From: FEN-987 sp035524675
GTDB lineage: Archaea; Thermoproteota; Bathyarchaeia; 40CM-2-53-6
Length of the DNA: 7,861 bases
Assembly: GCA_035524675.1 (NCBI GenBank)
Contig: DATKOK010000076.1
Span: 1-7,861 of the forward strand
Direction: 5' to 3'
The notes under the pieces: model-generated
Database searches by the model: none
Told to the model about the DNA's origin: nothing
The model's input: only the letters and a program-made list of their open reading frames with translations
Program-made: the position numbers and the translations under genes
In this document: positions 1 through 6,546 of the stretch, in pieces
Numbering within the stretch: position 1 is the stretch's first letter
Layout: every line of letters starts with the position of its first letter

Positions 1-2804
1 TACTGTGACGCAATCCGGTCGGCTAACTCTCCGTTTAATGGTTCTAGCTGGTCGATTGTTTCGGTTATGTCGGACTCTATTTTCTTGATTTGTGCGTCAA
101 ACTCGTCCCGTTTCTTTCTAACGCCGCTGAGCTCTTGTGACAGGCTGCCGCGTGACGCATCCAACTCCTTGAGTTGAGTTTCAGCGTCGGCTAAGTCTTT
201 GTGTGCCTGTTCCATGTTCGAGGCGAGAAGTTCGATCTGTTTGTCGATATCTTCGACCTGGCTTGAATTTTGGGAAAGTGAAGGTTCTAGGACGCTGACT
301 GTTGAGTTGGACGATTGAAGTTGTCTTTCAATCTCAATTCGTTGACGCATGAGGTCGTTGAGTTCTTTGGTGTGTTTGGAATATTCTTCCTCGCGTTCCA
401 TGAGTGAACTTGACCGGAAAGGTAGTGTCTTCTCCTTCCGTTGTGTCTCCATCTGTGCCAATTGGTCGCGTACTCTGGTTTGCAAGTGAGAAGCGGCGTC
501 CTTTATGGTCTGTTCAGTTGTGATCTCTCGCGTGATTGCCTCGAGGCGTGAGGCGGTTTCTTCCATTCCCCGTTGAGTGCGAGCCATGTTCGTTTCAAAA
601 TTCTCAACTTCCTTCTTGACCGAGCTCAAGAACGCTTGGGTCTTCGCCTTGTTGTCGCCGAGTTCTTCTGCCTCTTTCTTGAGTCTGGCGATGTCTTCGC
701 GTGCCTTCGCTGCTAATTTCTCCAATGAGGCGAGCGTTGTCTTCAGCTCGTTCACGGTTTGTCCTCTGAGCAGGAGATTTGTGAAGTCGATTGACTGTCT
801 GAAGTAGCCCGTTTCCATTGATCCTCCTGCCTCGTACAGGTCGCCCGTCAATGCTACGGCTCTCACTCCTTGCAGCGAAGCGAGGAAGGCGGATTTCTGG
901 TTCACCGTTAGGAATGTGTCGCCAAAGACGTGGTTGACGACGGTTCTGTAGCGCTCTTCGGACACGATGTACCTTGTGATAGGGCCAAGGATCCCTTCAA
1001 TGCCTACTGGCGGTTGTGGCGGGGCATGTCGTTTGATGCCTTGCGTGGGTAGTATCTTTACTCTGCCAACTCGTGTTTTCTTCAGTACTTCTATGCAGGC
1101 TACTGCTGATTCAACGTTCTTGACGACGAGCGCTTTCATCCAGCCTGCTGCGGCAGCCTCCACGGCTCTTGCATGTTCACCTTCGAATTTGATTAGGGTC
1201 GATAATTTTCCGTAAACGTCAACAAGCGCCCCTGCCTTTGACATTTCTTCGATGAGGGCGAGGGCTTTATCCTCTGACGCCACGTCGTCTGCTATCTTCC
1301 GCTGAGTGTCGAGTTCTACAAGCGCTGAAGCTGCGCGTTTTGCTACGTCCTCAGCTTGCTTGATTTCGGCGGCTCGTTGGTCTTTGATTTTTTGATATTC
1401 GGTGATCTTCTTCTCGGTCTCGGAGGCACCGGTTAACGTGTCCTGTTCTACTTTCTTCAGTTGTTGAATTCGCTCCGTGATGTTCTGGACGAGGGTGCCG
1501 TATTCGTCTTTTCGTGTGGTTAGCGTGGTTAGATGTCTGTTTAGGAGGTCGATCTTGGCGTTGCTGGCTTCAATTTGGGCTTCCACTTTGATGATTCGCT
1601 GGGTGGTGTTGTTGATCTGTTGATCCATGTCTTGTGCTTCTTTGTTGGTTTCGCCTAGTGTTTGTCTGAGTTTCAGTATGGCCTTGTTCGATTCATCTAC
1701 GAGCGCTTGTTTTTGCTCGATTGTTTTGGTTAGTTTGTCCATTTGATCGGTTAGGTTGGGGAGCGCGGATTTGCAGTCCTGTATTCGCTGGGCGAGTTCT
1801 GCGGTGTTGTGGGTTAGTTCGATCTTCTGTTTCTCGAGCGATTTTGTGGTTGCGTCGTTTGCGTTTGCGTTTGCTCGTAGGCCTGCTATTCTCGCGCTTA
1901 CTTCTCCCATTTGGCGGTGAATCTCGAGGAGGCTGTTGTTTCCCTGTTCTACGACTGATTCTTCGAGTTCTCTTCGGCTGGTGCTGATCTTGCTCTTCTC
2001 GTCGAGGAGGCTGTCTCTTGTTCCTTTTAGTTCTTGAATTCGCTGTTGCGTCTCGGCTATCTCGTTATCCAGCTTTTGGATCTCTTCTTCAGCTTTCCTT
2101 ATTTTGCTGGATACTTCTTTGGCTTCTAGTCGGTTTATCTCGTTGCGTACTTGAACGAACTTCAGGTAATCGTTCTTCTCTCTTTCTAGAGATTCGACGC
2201 GGAGTCTGACTTCTTCGATTTTTGCGGATGCTACTTGGAGGTTTAAGTCGGCTTGCTGAAGTTCTGCCTGGGCCGTTGTTCTTTTCGTGTCGTACACGGC
2301 GATGCCGATCATATCCTCGATAATCTTACGCCGTTCCTCAGTGGTTACCTCCGCTAGCCTTGTAATCGCATGCTGCGGCACGATGTTGAAGCTTGAAACT
2401 TGAATGTCGGCTGAGGATAGGATGTCGGTTAATTGTTTTCTTGAAATCCTCTTCCCGTTCAGTCGGTAGATGCCTTCTCCACCGCGACGGAATTCTCTCG
2501 AGATCGTTACGGCCTCAGAGTCGATGGGGATTCGGCGATCCTGATTGTCAAACTGGACCGCCACGTAAGCCGCCTTGGTGTGTATTGTTTGGGCGGCTCC
2601 CTTGTATACGAGGTCGCCGATGGTTTCTCCTCTGAGTTCTTTGGGGCTGAGTTCTCCTAATGCAAACTTCACCGAGTCGAGCACGTTTGACTTCCCGGAG
2701 CCGTTAGGGCCGGTTATGATTGTGAGACCGCGGCCTAAGTGAATCGTAGTCTTCCTGCCGAAGGTTTTGAAGCCGCGCAGGTCTACGCGTTTTATGTATA
2801 CCAA
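1..2804 (-). CDS. smc: SMC chromosome-structure ATPase (N-terminal 934 codons, runs off left edge)
   Basis: SMC proteins form ring-shaped ATPase dimers that organise and help segregate the chromosome, usually with ScpA/ScpB-type kleisin partners. My translation from 2804 stays open to base 3. The ATPase N-lobe carries Walker A GPNGSGKS at residues 32-39, an R-loop-like LRG at 57-59 and the Q-loop at about 139-147 (FNIVPQHAI, Q144). A long heptad-like coil covers about 165-515. The hinge covers about 524-670 (VYGKLSTLIKFE, GRVKILP, then GDLYEAGGSM ending near M663). The return coil continues to the window edge. Full-length SMC is about 1,150-1,200 residues, so the rest of the coil and the C-lobe (signature motif, Walker B) lie outside. 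The start is TTG at 2804: an in-frame TAA lies a short way upstream with no ATG or GTG between. No strong ribosome binding site is visible. The hinge rules out Rad50, whose coil apex is a zinc hook. Confidence 0.95.
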   Translation of the reverse strand, partial: MVYIKRVDLRGFKTFGRKTTIHLGRGLTIITGPNGSGKSNVLDSVKFALGELSPKELRGETIGDLVYKGAAQTIHTKAAYVAVQFDNQDRRIPIDSEAVTISREFRRGGEGIYRLNGKRISRKQLTDILSSADIQVSSFNIVPQHAITRLAEVTTEERRKIIEDMIGIAVYDTKRTTAQAELQQADLNLQVASAKIEEVRLRVESLEREKNDYLKFVQVRNEINRLEAKEVSSKIRKAEEEIQKLDNEIAETQQRIQELKGTRDSLLDEKSKISTSRRELEESVVEQGNNSLLEIHRQMGEVSARIAGLRANANANDATTKSLEKQKIELTHNTAELAQRIQDCKSALPNLTDQMDKLTKTIEQKQALVDESNKAILKLRQTLGETNKEAQDMDQQINNTTQRIIKVEAQIEASNAKIDLLNRHLTTLTTRKDEYGTLVQNITERIQQLKKVEQDTLTGASETEKKITEYQKIKDQRAAEIKQAEDVAKRAASALVELDTQRKIADDVASEDKALALIEEMSKAGALVDVYGKLSTLIKFEGEHARAVEAAAAGWMKALVVKNVESAVACIEVLKKTRVGRVKILPTQGIKRHAPPQPPVGIEGILGPITRYIVSEERYRTVVNHVFGDTFLTVNQKSAFLASLQGVRAVALTGDLYEAGGSMETGYFRQSIDFTNLLLRGQTVNELKTTLASLEKLAAKAREDIARLKKEAEELGDNKAKTQAFLSSVKKEVENFETNMARTQRGMEETASRLEAITREITTEQTIKDAASHLQTRVRDQLAQMETQRKEKTLPFRSSSLMEREEEYSKHTKELNDLMRQRIEIERQLQSSNSTVSVLEPSLSQNSSQVEDIDKQIELLASNMEQAHKDLADAETQLKELDASRGSLSQELSGVRKKRDEFDAQIKKIESDITETIDQLEPLNGELADRIASQ
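1857..1874 (-). repeat. Three tandem GTTTGC hexamers inside smc
   Basis: Three perfect head-to-tail copies of a six-base unit (GTTTGC on the plus strand) lie within the N-terminal coiled coil of smc. They are in phase with the reading frame and encode alternating Ala-Asn residues. This is a small slippage-type repeat tolerated in a coil; no further function is implied. Confidence 0.7.
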
Positions 2805-2945
2805 TTTTTCAAACTCGCCACTGTGACGCGAAATTGCACTTTTGGCGTCTTACGTGATTGTTTCGATGCTTAGATGGAGTGAAGATAAGGCTTGGTTACA
2901 CTTTCGTGCCCAAATGTATGGATGTAGCTATGTCAAGTTTGGCAT

Positions 2946-2973
2946 GTGCCTGTTGCTTGGATTTGACAGGTAC
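2946..2973 (-). other. Possible hairpin in the prenyltransferase-smc spacer
   Basis: Bases 2946-2953 can pair with 2966-2973 in an 8-bp stem (one G-T wobble) around a 12-base loop. It lies 15 bases past the stop of the prenyltransferase gene and about 140 bases before the smc start. On the transcribed strand a short T-rich stretch comes just before it rather than after it, so it does not look like a bacterial-type terminator; archaeal termination normally depends on T-runs. It could be a 3'-end structure or chance. The rest of 2805-2987 shows no tRNA, box C/D motif or convincing ORF. I could not pick a clear TATA box for smc there. Confidence 0.25.
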
Positions 2974-2987
2974 GCCTAAAAGTTAAG

Positions 2988-3770
2988 TTACGATCCGAAT
3001 CGCCGTCTTCTTCTCTGGTACGTTCTGACGGCTCGTAACAGGTCGATTCGTCTGAATTCGGGCCAGTAGACGTCTAGGAAGACAAATTCGCTGTAGGCGG
3101 ACTGCCAGATCAGGAATCCGCTTAATCTCTCCTCGCCCGATGTTCGAATGATCAGTTCCGGGTAGGGGTTCGGGAGATGTGAAGTGTAGAGGTACTTGGT
3201 GAACATGTCTTCGTCGACTGAACCCTTGTCCAACTGGCCGCTCTGTACCTCGTCGATAATCCGTTTTGCAGCGTCAACAATCTCCGCTCTCCCGCCGTAC
3301 GCGACCGCTATGTTGAGGTAATGTTCGTCGTAATTTGCTGTCGCTCGCTCAACATCGTCCAGGGCTTTACGCAGTGAGTCTGGCAGTAACTCCAGGCGGC
3401 CGATGGCTTTGATGTGGACCTTGTGGTTGTGGATTCTTTCATCAGTCAGCAGTTTCTTCGCTTCATTCTCTATGATTGAGAGAACGGTATCCACTTCTTC
3501 TTGTGGACGTTGGAAGTTTTCGGTTGAGAAAACGTAAAGGGTGATGGTGCGGATGCCGAGGTCAAGGCACCATATGAGGAAGTCTTCAGCTGTCCTGGCA
3601 CCGTGAAAGTGACCGTTCAACTGTTCCCCGTACTTGGCGAATCCCCATCTTCTATTCCCGTCAAGTATTATGCCCACATGCTCGGGCATGCCTTCTGACG
3701 TGATTACTCCCTCTAGCCACTTCTCGTAAAACGTGTAGACGCCTATGCTCTTGAGGACTGTGGGTAGCAT
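2988..3770 (-). CDS. uppS: cis-prenyltransferase (polyprenyl diphosphate synthase, UppS family)
   Basis: The enzyme adds isopentenyl diphosphate units in cis to an allylic primer, making the long polyprenyl diphosphate that archaea use as a lipid carrier for glycans (for example in protein N-glycosylation). It is expected at the cytoplasmic face of the membrane. Numbering from the ATG at 3770: HVGIILDGNRRW contains the catalytic Asp37, the GH..GA block follows near 53-58, STENFQRP lies near 82-89, and RTSGE..LSGFL with R209, R215, S217 and E228 matches the pyrophosphate-binding set of E. coli UppS (R194, R200, S202, E213) in exact spacing. The C-terminus is Arg-rich, as usual in the family. 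Length of 260 is normal. GTG at 3776 is a possible start two codons longer, but AGGTG at 3780-3776 is a good ribosome binding site five bases ahead of the ATG. Product chain length cannot be read from sequence. Confidence 0.95.
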   Translation of the reverse strand: MLPTVLKSIGVYTFYEKWLEGVITSEGMPEHVGIILDGNRRWGFAKYGEQLNGHFHGARTAEDFLIWCLDLGIRTITLYVFSTENFQRPQEEVDTVLSIIENEAKKLLTDERIHNHKVHIKAIGRLELLPDSLRKALDDVERATANYDEHYLNIAVAYGGRAEIVDAAKRIIDEVQSGQLDKGSVDEDMFTKYLYTSHLPNPYPELIIRTSGEERLSGFLIWQSAYSEFVFLDVYWPEFRRIDLLRAVRTYQRRRRRFGS

Positions 3771-3772
3771 GT

Positions 3773-4546
3773 TCACACCTGCGCTTGATCGATGGATTTG
3801 CTGCAGGTGCAGCTTCTTGAGGTTGGGAGGTTTTCGATAGTTCGTTGTAGGATGGTCAGCATCTGGGGTATCATGACTTTCCCCACTTCCATCACCTCAA
3901 CCGCCGAGAGCTTCTCCTGCTTACCTGCGGCTCTGTTCGATATGAAACATAGGGTTGAGTAACACATCTGAAGCTCTCTCGCGAGGAATGCTTCGGGGGC
4001 GCCGGTCATTCCGACGATGTCTCCGCCTAGTTTGCCCAGCATTCGGATTTCCGCCGGCGTTTCGTATCGTGGTCCCTCCGTTGCGACGAGCACAGAATTG
4101 GTCCAGGTTTTTGATTTTGCATGCTTGGATTCTTCTATCATTACTCGGCGTATTTCTGGACAGTATGGTTGGGAAAGATCGACGTGCGTGACGGGGGCTC
4201 CGTCGAAGAAGGTTGTGTATCTGGTTTTCGTCATGTCGATAATGTCTTCGGGGATGGCGAGATCTCCAGGAGCATATTCCGGGTTTATGCTTCCTACCGC
4301 GTTGGTTGCGATTATCCGTTCTACGCCGAGTTGTTTGAGTGCAAACAGATTGCCTCGGTAATTCACCTTGTGCGGAGGGAGGTCATGCTTTGGGCCGTGT
4401 CGGGGTAGAAAGGCGATCTCTTCGTTACCCGTCTTGCCTATTGTTATTGGGGGCGCGGGTCCGTATGGGGTGCCTTTGCGTACATGTCGAGAGCCTTGAA
4501 GAATTCCTTCGAGCCCGCTACCGCCGATAATTGCAACTCTCGGCAT
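3773..4546 (-). CDS. MTAP/PNP-family purine nucleoside phosphorylase, probably 6-oxopurine specific
   Basis: The protein belongs to the trimeric nucleoside phosphorylase family that splits purine nucleosides with phosphate (5'-methylthioadenosine, methylthioinosine or inosine/guanosine). Family marks are GGSGL at residues 8-12 and RHG at 49-51 (phosphate site), NAVGSIN at 82-88, TEGPRYETPAEIRM at 156-169 and GMTGAPEAF at 179-187. Routine annotation would say MTA phosphorylase. However, where MTAP has the Asp-x-Asp pair (D220/D222 in human) that binds the adenine amino group, this protein has SNRAAG, with N204 and A206. Asn there is typical of 6-oxopurine enzymes, so methylthioinosine phosphorylase or PNP is more likely. 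C246-T-C248 near the end is the CXC motif described for hyperthermophilic archaeal members. Length of 257 is normal. ATG 4546 begins just before the first beta strand; no clear ribosome binding site is seen. Confidence 0.9.
   Translation of the reverse strand: MPRVAIIGGSGLEGILQGSRHVRKGTPYGPAPPITIGKTGNEEIAFLPRHGPKHDLPPHKVNYRGNLFALKQLGVERIIATNAVGSINPEYAPGDLAIPEDIIDMTKTRYTTFFDGAPVTHVDLSQPYCPEIRRVMIEESKHAKSKTWTNSVLVATEGPRYETPAEIRMLGKLGGDIVGMTGAPEAFLARELQMCYSTLCFISNRAAGKQEKLSAVEVMEVGKVMIPQMLTILQRTIENLPTSRSCTCSKSIDQAQV
3776..3780 (-). promoter_or_regulatory. Ribosome binding site deciding the prenyltransferase start
   Basis: AGGTG on the minus strand is a perfect match to part of the archaeal anti-Shine-Dalgarno complement (GGAGGTGATC). 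It lies five bases before ATG 3770 and overlaps both the end of the upstream phosphorylase gene and the alternative GTG start at 3776. This favours the ATG and suggests translation coupled to the upstream gene. Confidence 0.5.
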
Positions 4547-4567
4547 TATCGTTCGCTTCGTTGAACG

Positions 4568-5470
4568 TTACTCTTCTTCCCCTTCCGTCCCACTGTCAGC
4601 CATCAATGCTTGGAATTCTTCGAAGGAAAGTTTGCCCCCGGTTCTCATCTTTTCTTCCGCAGCTTCACGATACTTGGATTTCACTTTCTCCGCTTTATCG
4701 CTTCTCGTGGAGCTCTTTATGTCACCAATTTGAGTGCGAATTTCATCTATTCGAGCAATGCTGCTCTTCAGCGACACGATCGTTTCTATTCGTTGCTTGC
4801 TCTTCTCCAGGAAAGCTGTGTGTTTCGCATCAGCTTCCTTCTTCTTCTCGGCAAGGATCTTCACTTTCTCCTGCATTTCGTTATGTACTTTCTCACTTTC
4901 TTCCGCTAGACGTGTTAGTTCCTCATGGGTTGTTTGCGCTTGAATTCGAAGCGCTCCGACCTCCACTCTCAATTTGAGCAATCGGTCTTTGACGTTCTTC
5001 AGTTCCTTGTGCTTGGCCAAGTGAACCTCAAGTTCCGCAATCCTGCCGATAATGGCCCGTTCAGTCTTTGGCGTTAGAGAGCTCGTTTGAATTTGCCACT
5101 CCAAGTGGGTTATCTGCTTCATTAGGTCCGACATGTTGCCCTGCACTTTCTCAGAAGCATGCTGGGCTTGTTCGAGTAATTTTGATAATGCTTCTCGCTT
5201 CTTGGTGGCCGCGATGCGGAGTTCGTCGCGTTTCAGTTTGAGTTCTCTTACCTTTGAGTTCAGGGAATCCCTTTTGGACCTGAGTTCCTTGATTTCATCC
5301 GCAACCGTCTTGACATCGTCGTTGAGTTGATCGCGTTCTCTAACGGTGGTCTCGATTGCTCTTCTGAGTTCAGTAATCTCACGTTTCTTGCCGGAGGAAG
5401 CTTGTCTGAGGTTGTCCAATTCGTTGTATAAGTGGTCGGGGGAAGTTTCAGTAACTGCGTTCGATTCCAT
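4568..5470 (-). CDS. Archaeal coiled-coil protein, COG1340-like, function unknown
   Basis: A 300-residue protein with almost uninterrupted heptad-like coil: charged residues (E, K, R) alternate with Leu, Ile and Val from about residue 12 to 260. A proline near 134 (SLTPKTERA) marks a probable hairpin turn, so it may fold as an antiparallel coil. There is no Walker motif, signal peptide or membrane segment. After a Ser/Lys-rich linker, the tail holds KLSFEEFQALM (280-290) and ends in acidic residues. From memory this matches COG1340, predicted coiled-coil proteins common in archaea without an established role; coil proteins attract false matches, so the family name is less certain than the structure. 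It stands 21 bases before the phosphorylase gene. A TATA-like element 25 bases before ATG 5470 suggests it heads its own, possibly leaderless, transcript. Confidence 0.85.
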   Translation of the reverse strand: MESNAVTETSPDHLYNELDNLRQASSGKKREITELRRAIETTVRERDQLNDDVKTVADEIKELRSKRDSLNSKVRELKLKRDELRIAATKKREALSKLLEQAQHASEKVQGNMSDLMKQITHLEWQIQTSSLTPKTERAIIGRIAELEVHLAKHKELKNVKDRLLKLRVEVGALRIQAQTTHEELTRLAEESEKVHNEMQEKVKILAEKKKEADAKHTAFLEKSKQRIETIVSLKSSIARIDEIRTQIGDIKSSTRSDKAEKVKSKYREAAEEKMRTGGKLSFEEFQALMADSGTEGEEE

Positions 5471-5475
5471 ACTCT

Positions 5476-5724
5476 CTACGAACTCTCGCTTCTTTTAAGC
5501 GACTTCAGGTCGGTGCTCGTGTTGCATATTCCTAATTTGCCAATGGCTAGTTGACTTGGGGTTATGACGCCCATGTCAAGATTGGTCGGTGTACTCACCT
5601 TTGATGGAGTATGCGTATCAACTTCTGGTAGATGTAGTGGAAGTTGCAAATTCGCGTTCCCTGACAGCAATCCAATGAGGACTTTAGTGTTTATCAACGC
5701 CAACCCGCGTTTGAGATTGGGCAC
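5476..5724 (-). CDS. Doubtful 82-codon ORF between the GTPase and coiled-coil genes
   Basis: A GTG-started ORF fills most of the 299-base interval 5471-5769, beginning 45 bases after the GTPase stop and ending 5 bases before the coiled-coil ATG. Such spacing would suit an operon gene. Against it: the product is rich in Leu, Ser, Thr and Asn and poor in acidic residues, unlike the Glu/Lys-rich neighbours. I recognise no domain, signal peptide or membrane segment. No clear ribosome binding site precedes the GTG, an in-frame TAG lies two codons upstream, and its last codons overlap the TATA-like palindrome at 5486-5502. It may be a small lineage-specific protein, a decayed gene or chance. Apart from this ORF and the palindrome I see nothing definite in the interval. 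Confidence 0.25.
   Translation of the reverse strand: MPNLKRGLALINTKVLIGLLSGNANLQLPLHLPEVDTHTPSKVSTPTNLDMGVITPSQLAIGKLGICNTSTDLKSLKRSESS
5486..5502 (-). promoter_or_regulatory. TATA-like element within a palindrome before the coiled-coil gene
   Basis: On the minus strand TCGCTT-AAAAG-AAGCGA forms a perfect 6-bp inverted repeat around five bases. The TTAAAA in its centre (5498-5493) lies about 25 bases before ATG 5470, the spacing expected when an archaeal TATA box drives a leaderless transcript. The symmetry could also be a regulator site. No strong upstream BRE is visible. This is inferred from position and composition only. Confidence 0.4.
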
Positions 5725-5769
5725 AGTCTACATGGACCCTAATTAATGCCTTGCGCATGTATTGCATAC

Positions 5770-6534
5770 TCAACTGGTGGGCTCCTGCCCTGCTGATATA
5801 GTGCGGGTGACAGCTGCATGCAACTCGAGCAGCCCCATATTACTCTTGGAAGATACCGGAATAGGCTCGGTAACGAGTCCGGTGCTGAAGACTGCGTCGG
5901 CTAGGCTCCTGGTAACCAGTGACATGTTCTGGTCATCAACGGAGAGAAGGGCTTGATCGAGGGTTTCTGGTTCCGTTGTCCATGTTATTATGGAGTCTAA
6001 TTCTTGTTCTGAGACAAGGTCACTCTTCGAGAGTGCGTAGATTTGTGGTTTCATTACCCTGCTGTAGATAGCGGCGGCCAGGTAGAGGTTAGAGATGAAG
6101 TTGAGTGGCGACCGGGTGAACGGGGAATCCATTAGGTAAATGAGTGTGCAGTTCTCGTCGGGAAGGTTGTTGGCTATGAATTGCCCTCCTTCCCGGAAGG
6201 CGAATAATTCAATTTGGCCAGGCGTGTCTGCGATTATCATGTCAGGATTAGCCTCATCTATTTCCTTTCGCATCTCTTCTAAGTGGTCTGCGAGTAGGTC
6301 GGAGGCCATTATGAGTGCGCCGTTCGGTCCAAGACTGTAATCCAGCATGAGCTGTCTGATGTCCACGTAGTTCCTAGCGTCAATGTCGGGGTTATAGGGG
6401 AGACTTGTTGCCCCCGGGTCAAGGTTTAGTGAAAGGACGTCTTGGTCCTGGTTTTGGAGCCAGTCGAGGTATGCTCCTGTTAGAGTGGACTTGCCAGTCC
6501 CGGCCATTCCAACGATGAAAACGAAATGTGACAT
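5770..6534 (-). CDS. GPN-loop GTPase
   Basis: This cytoplasmic GTPase is the archaeal counterpart of eukaryotic GPN1-3, which are needed for assembly and nuclear import of RNA polymerase II; the archaeal role is not settled, and the studied homologue is Pyrococcus Pab0955. Motifs in order: P-loop GMAGTGKST at 9-17; NLDPGA at 37-42; the family-defining Gly-Pro-Asn at 69-71 within LGPNGA; G3 DTPGQIE at 103-109; a G4-type SKSD at 169-172; and a G5-like VSSKSNMG at 227-234. The length of 254 is normal for archaeal members, which act as homodimers with the GPN loop reaching into the partner's active site. ATG 6534 lies directly before the first beta strand, with a weak AGGA ribosome binding site four bases upstream, and 12 bases after the CinA-like stop, so the two are probably co-transcribed. 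Confidence 0.95.
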   Translation of the reverse strand: MSHFVFIVGMAGTGKSTLTGAYLDWLQNQDQDVLSLNLDPGATSLPYNPDIDARNYVDIRQLMLDYSLGPNGALIMASDLLADHLEEMRKEIDEANPDMIIADTPGQIELFAFREGGQFIANNLPDENCTLIYLMDSPFTRSPLNFISNLYLAAAIYSRVMKPQIYALSKSDLVSEQELDSIITWTTEPETLDQALLSVDDQNMSLVTRSLADAVFSTGLVTEPIPVSSKSNMGLLELHAAVTRTISAGQEPTS

Positions 6535-6546
6535 TCTATCCTACGG

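Noticed and set aside
1857..1874. Tandem GTTTGC units as a possible array or regulatory repeat
   Set aside because: Only three 6-base copies inside a coding coil, with no spacers; too short for CRISPR or an iteron.
1721..2635. Several plus-strand ORFs with membrane-like Leu/Phe/Arg-rich products
   Set aside because: All are antisense to the continuous SMC reading frame, and their hydrophobicity follows from antisense of charged coil codons.
1..2804. Rad50 or another SMC-like ATPase instead of SMC
   Set aside because: A globular SMC hinge is present and there is no CxxC zinc hook at the coil apex.
2946..2973. Hairpin as an intrinsic terminator for the prenyltransferase gene
   Set aside because: No T-run follows the stem on the transcribed strand, and archaeal terminators are usually T-runs without hairpins; kept only as a possible structure.
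2805..2987. A tRNA or box C/D guide RNA in the smc spacer
   Set aside because: No T-arm-like motif, acceptor pairing or C/D box pair could be found on either strand.
4017..4361. 114-codon plus-strand ORF opposite the nucleoside phosphorylase
   Set aside because: The minus strand here encodes conserved phosphorylase motifs, and the plus product is unlike any family I know.
4531..4977. 148-codon plus-strand ORF opposite the coiled-coil gene
   Set aside because: Its Ser/Phe/Leu-rich product is what the complement of an A-rich, Glu/Lys-coding coil gives; no domain is visible.
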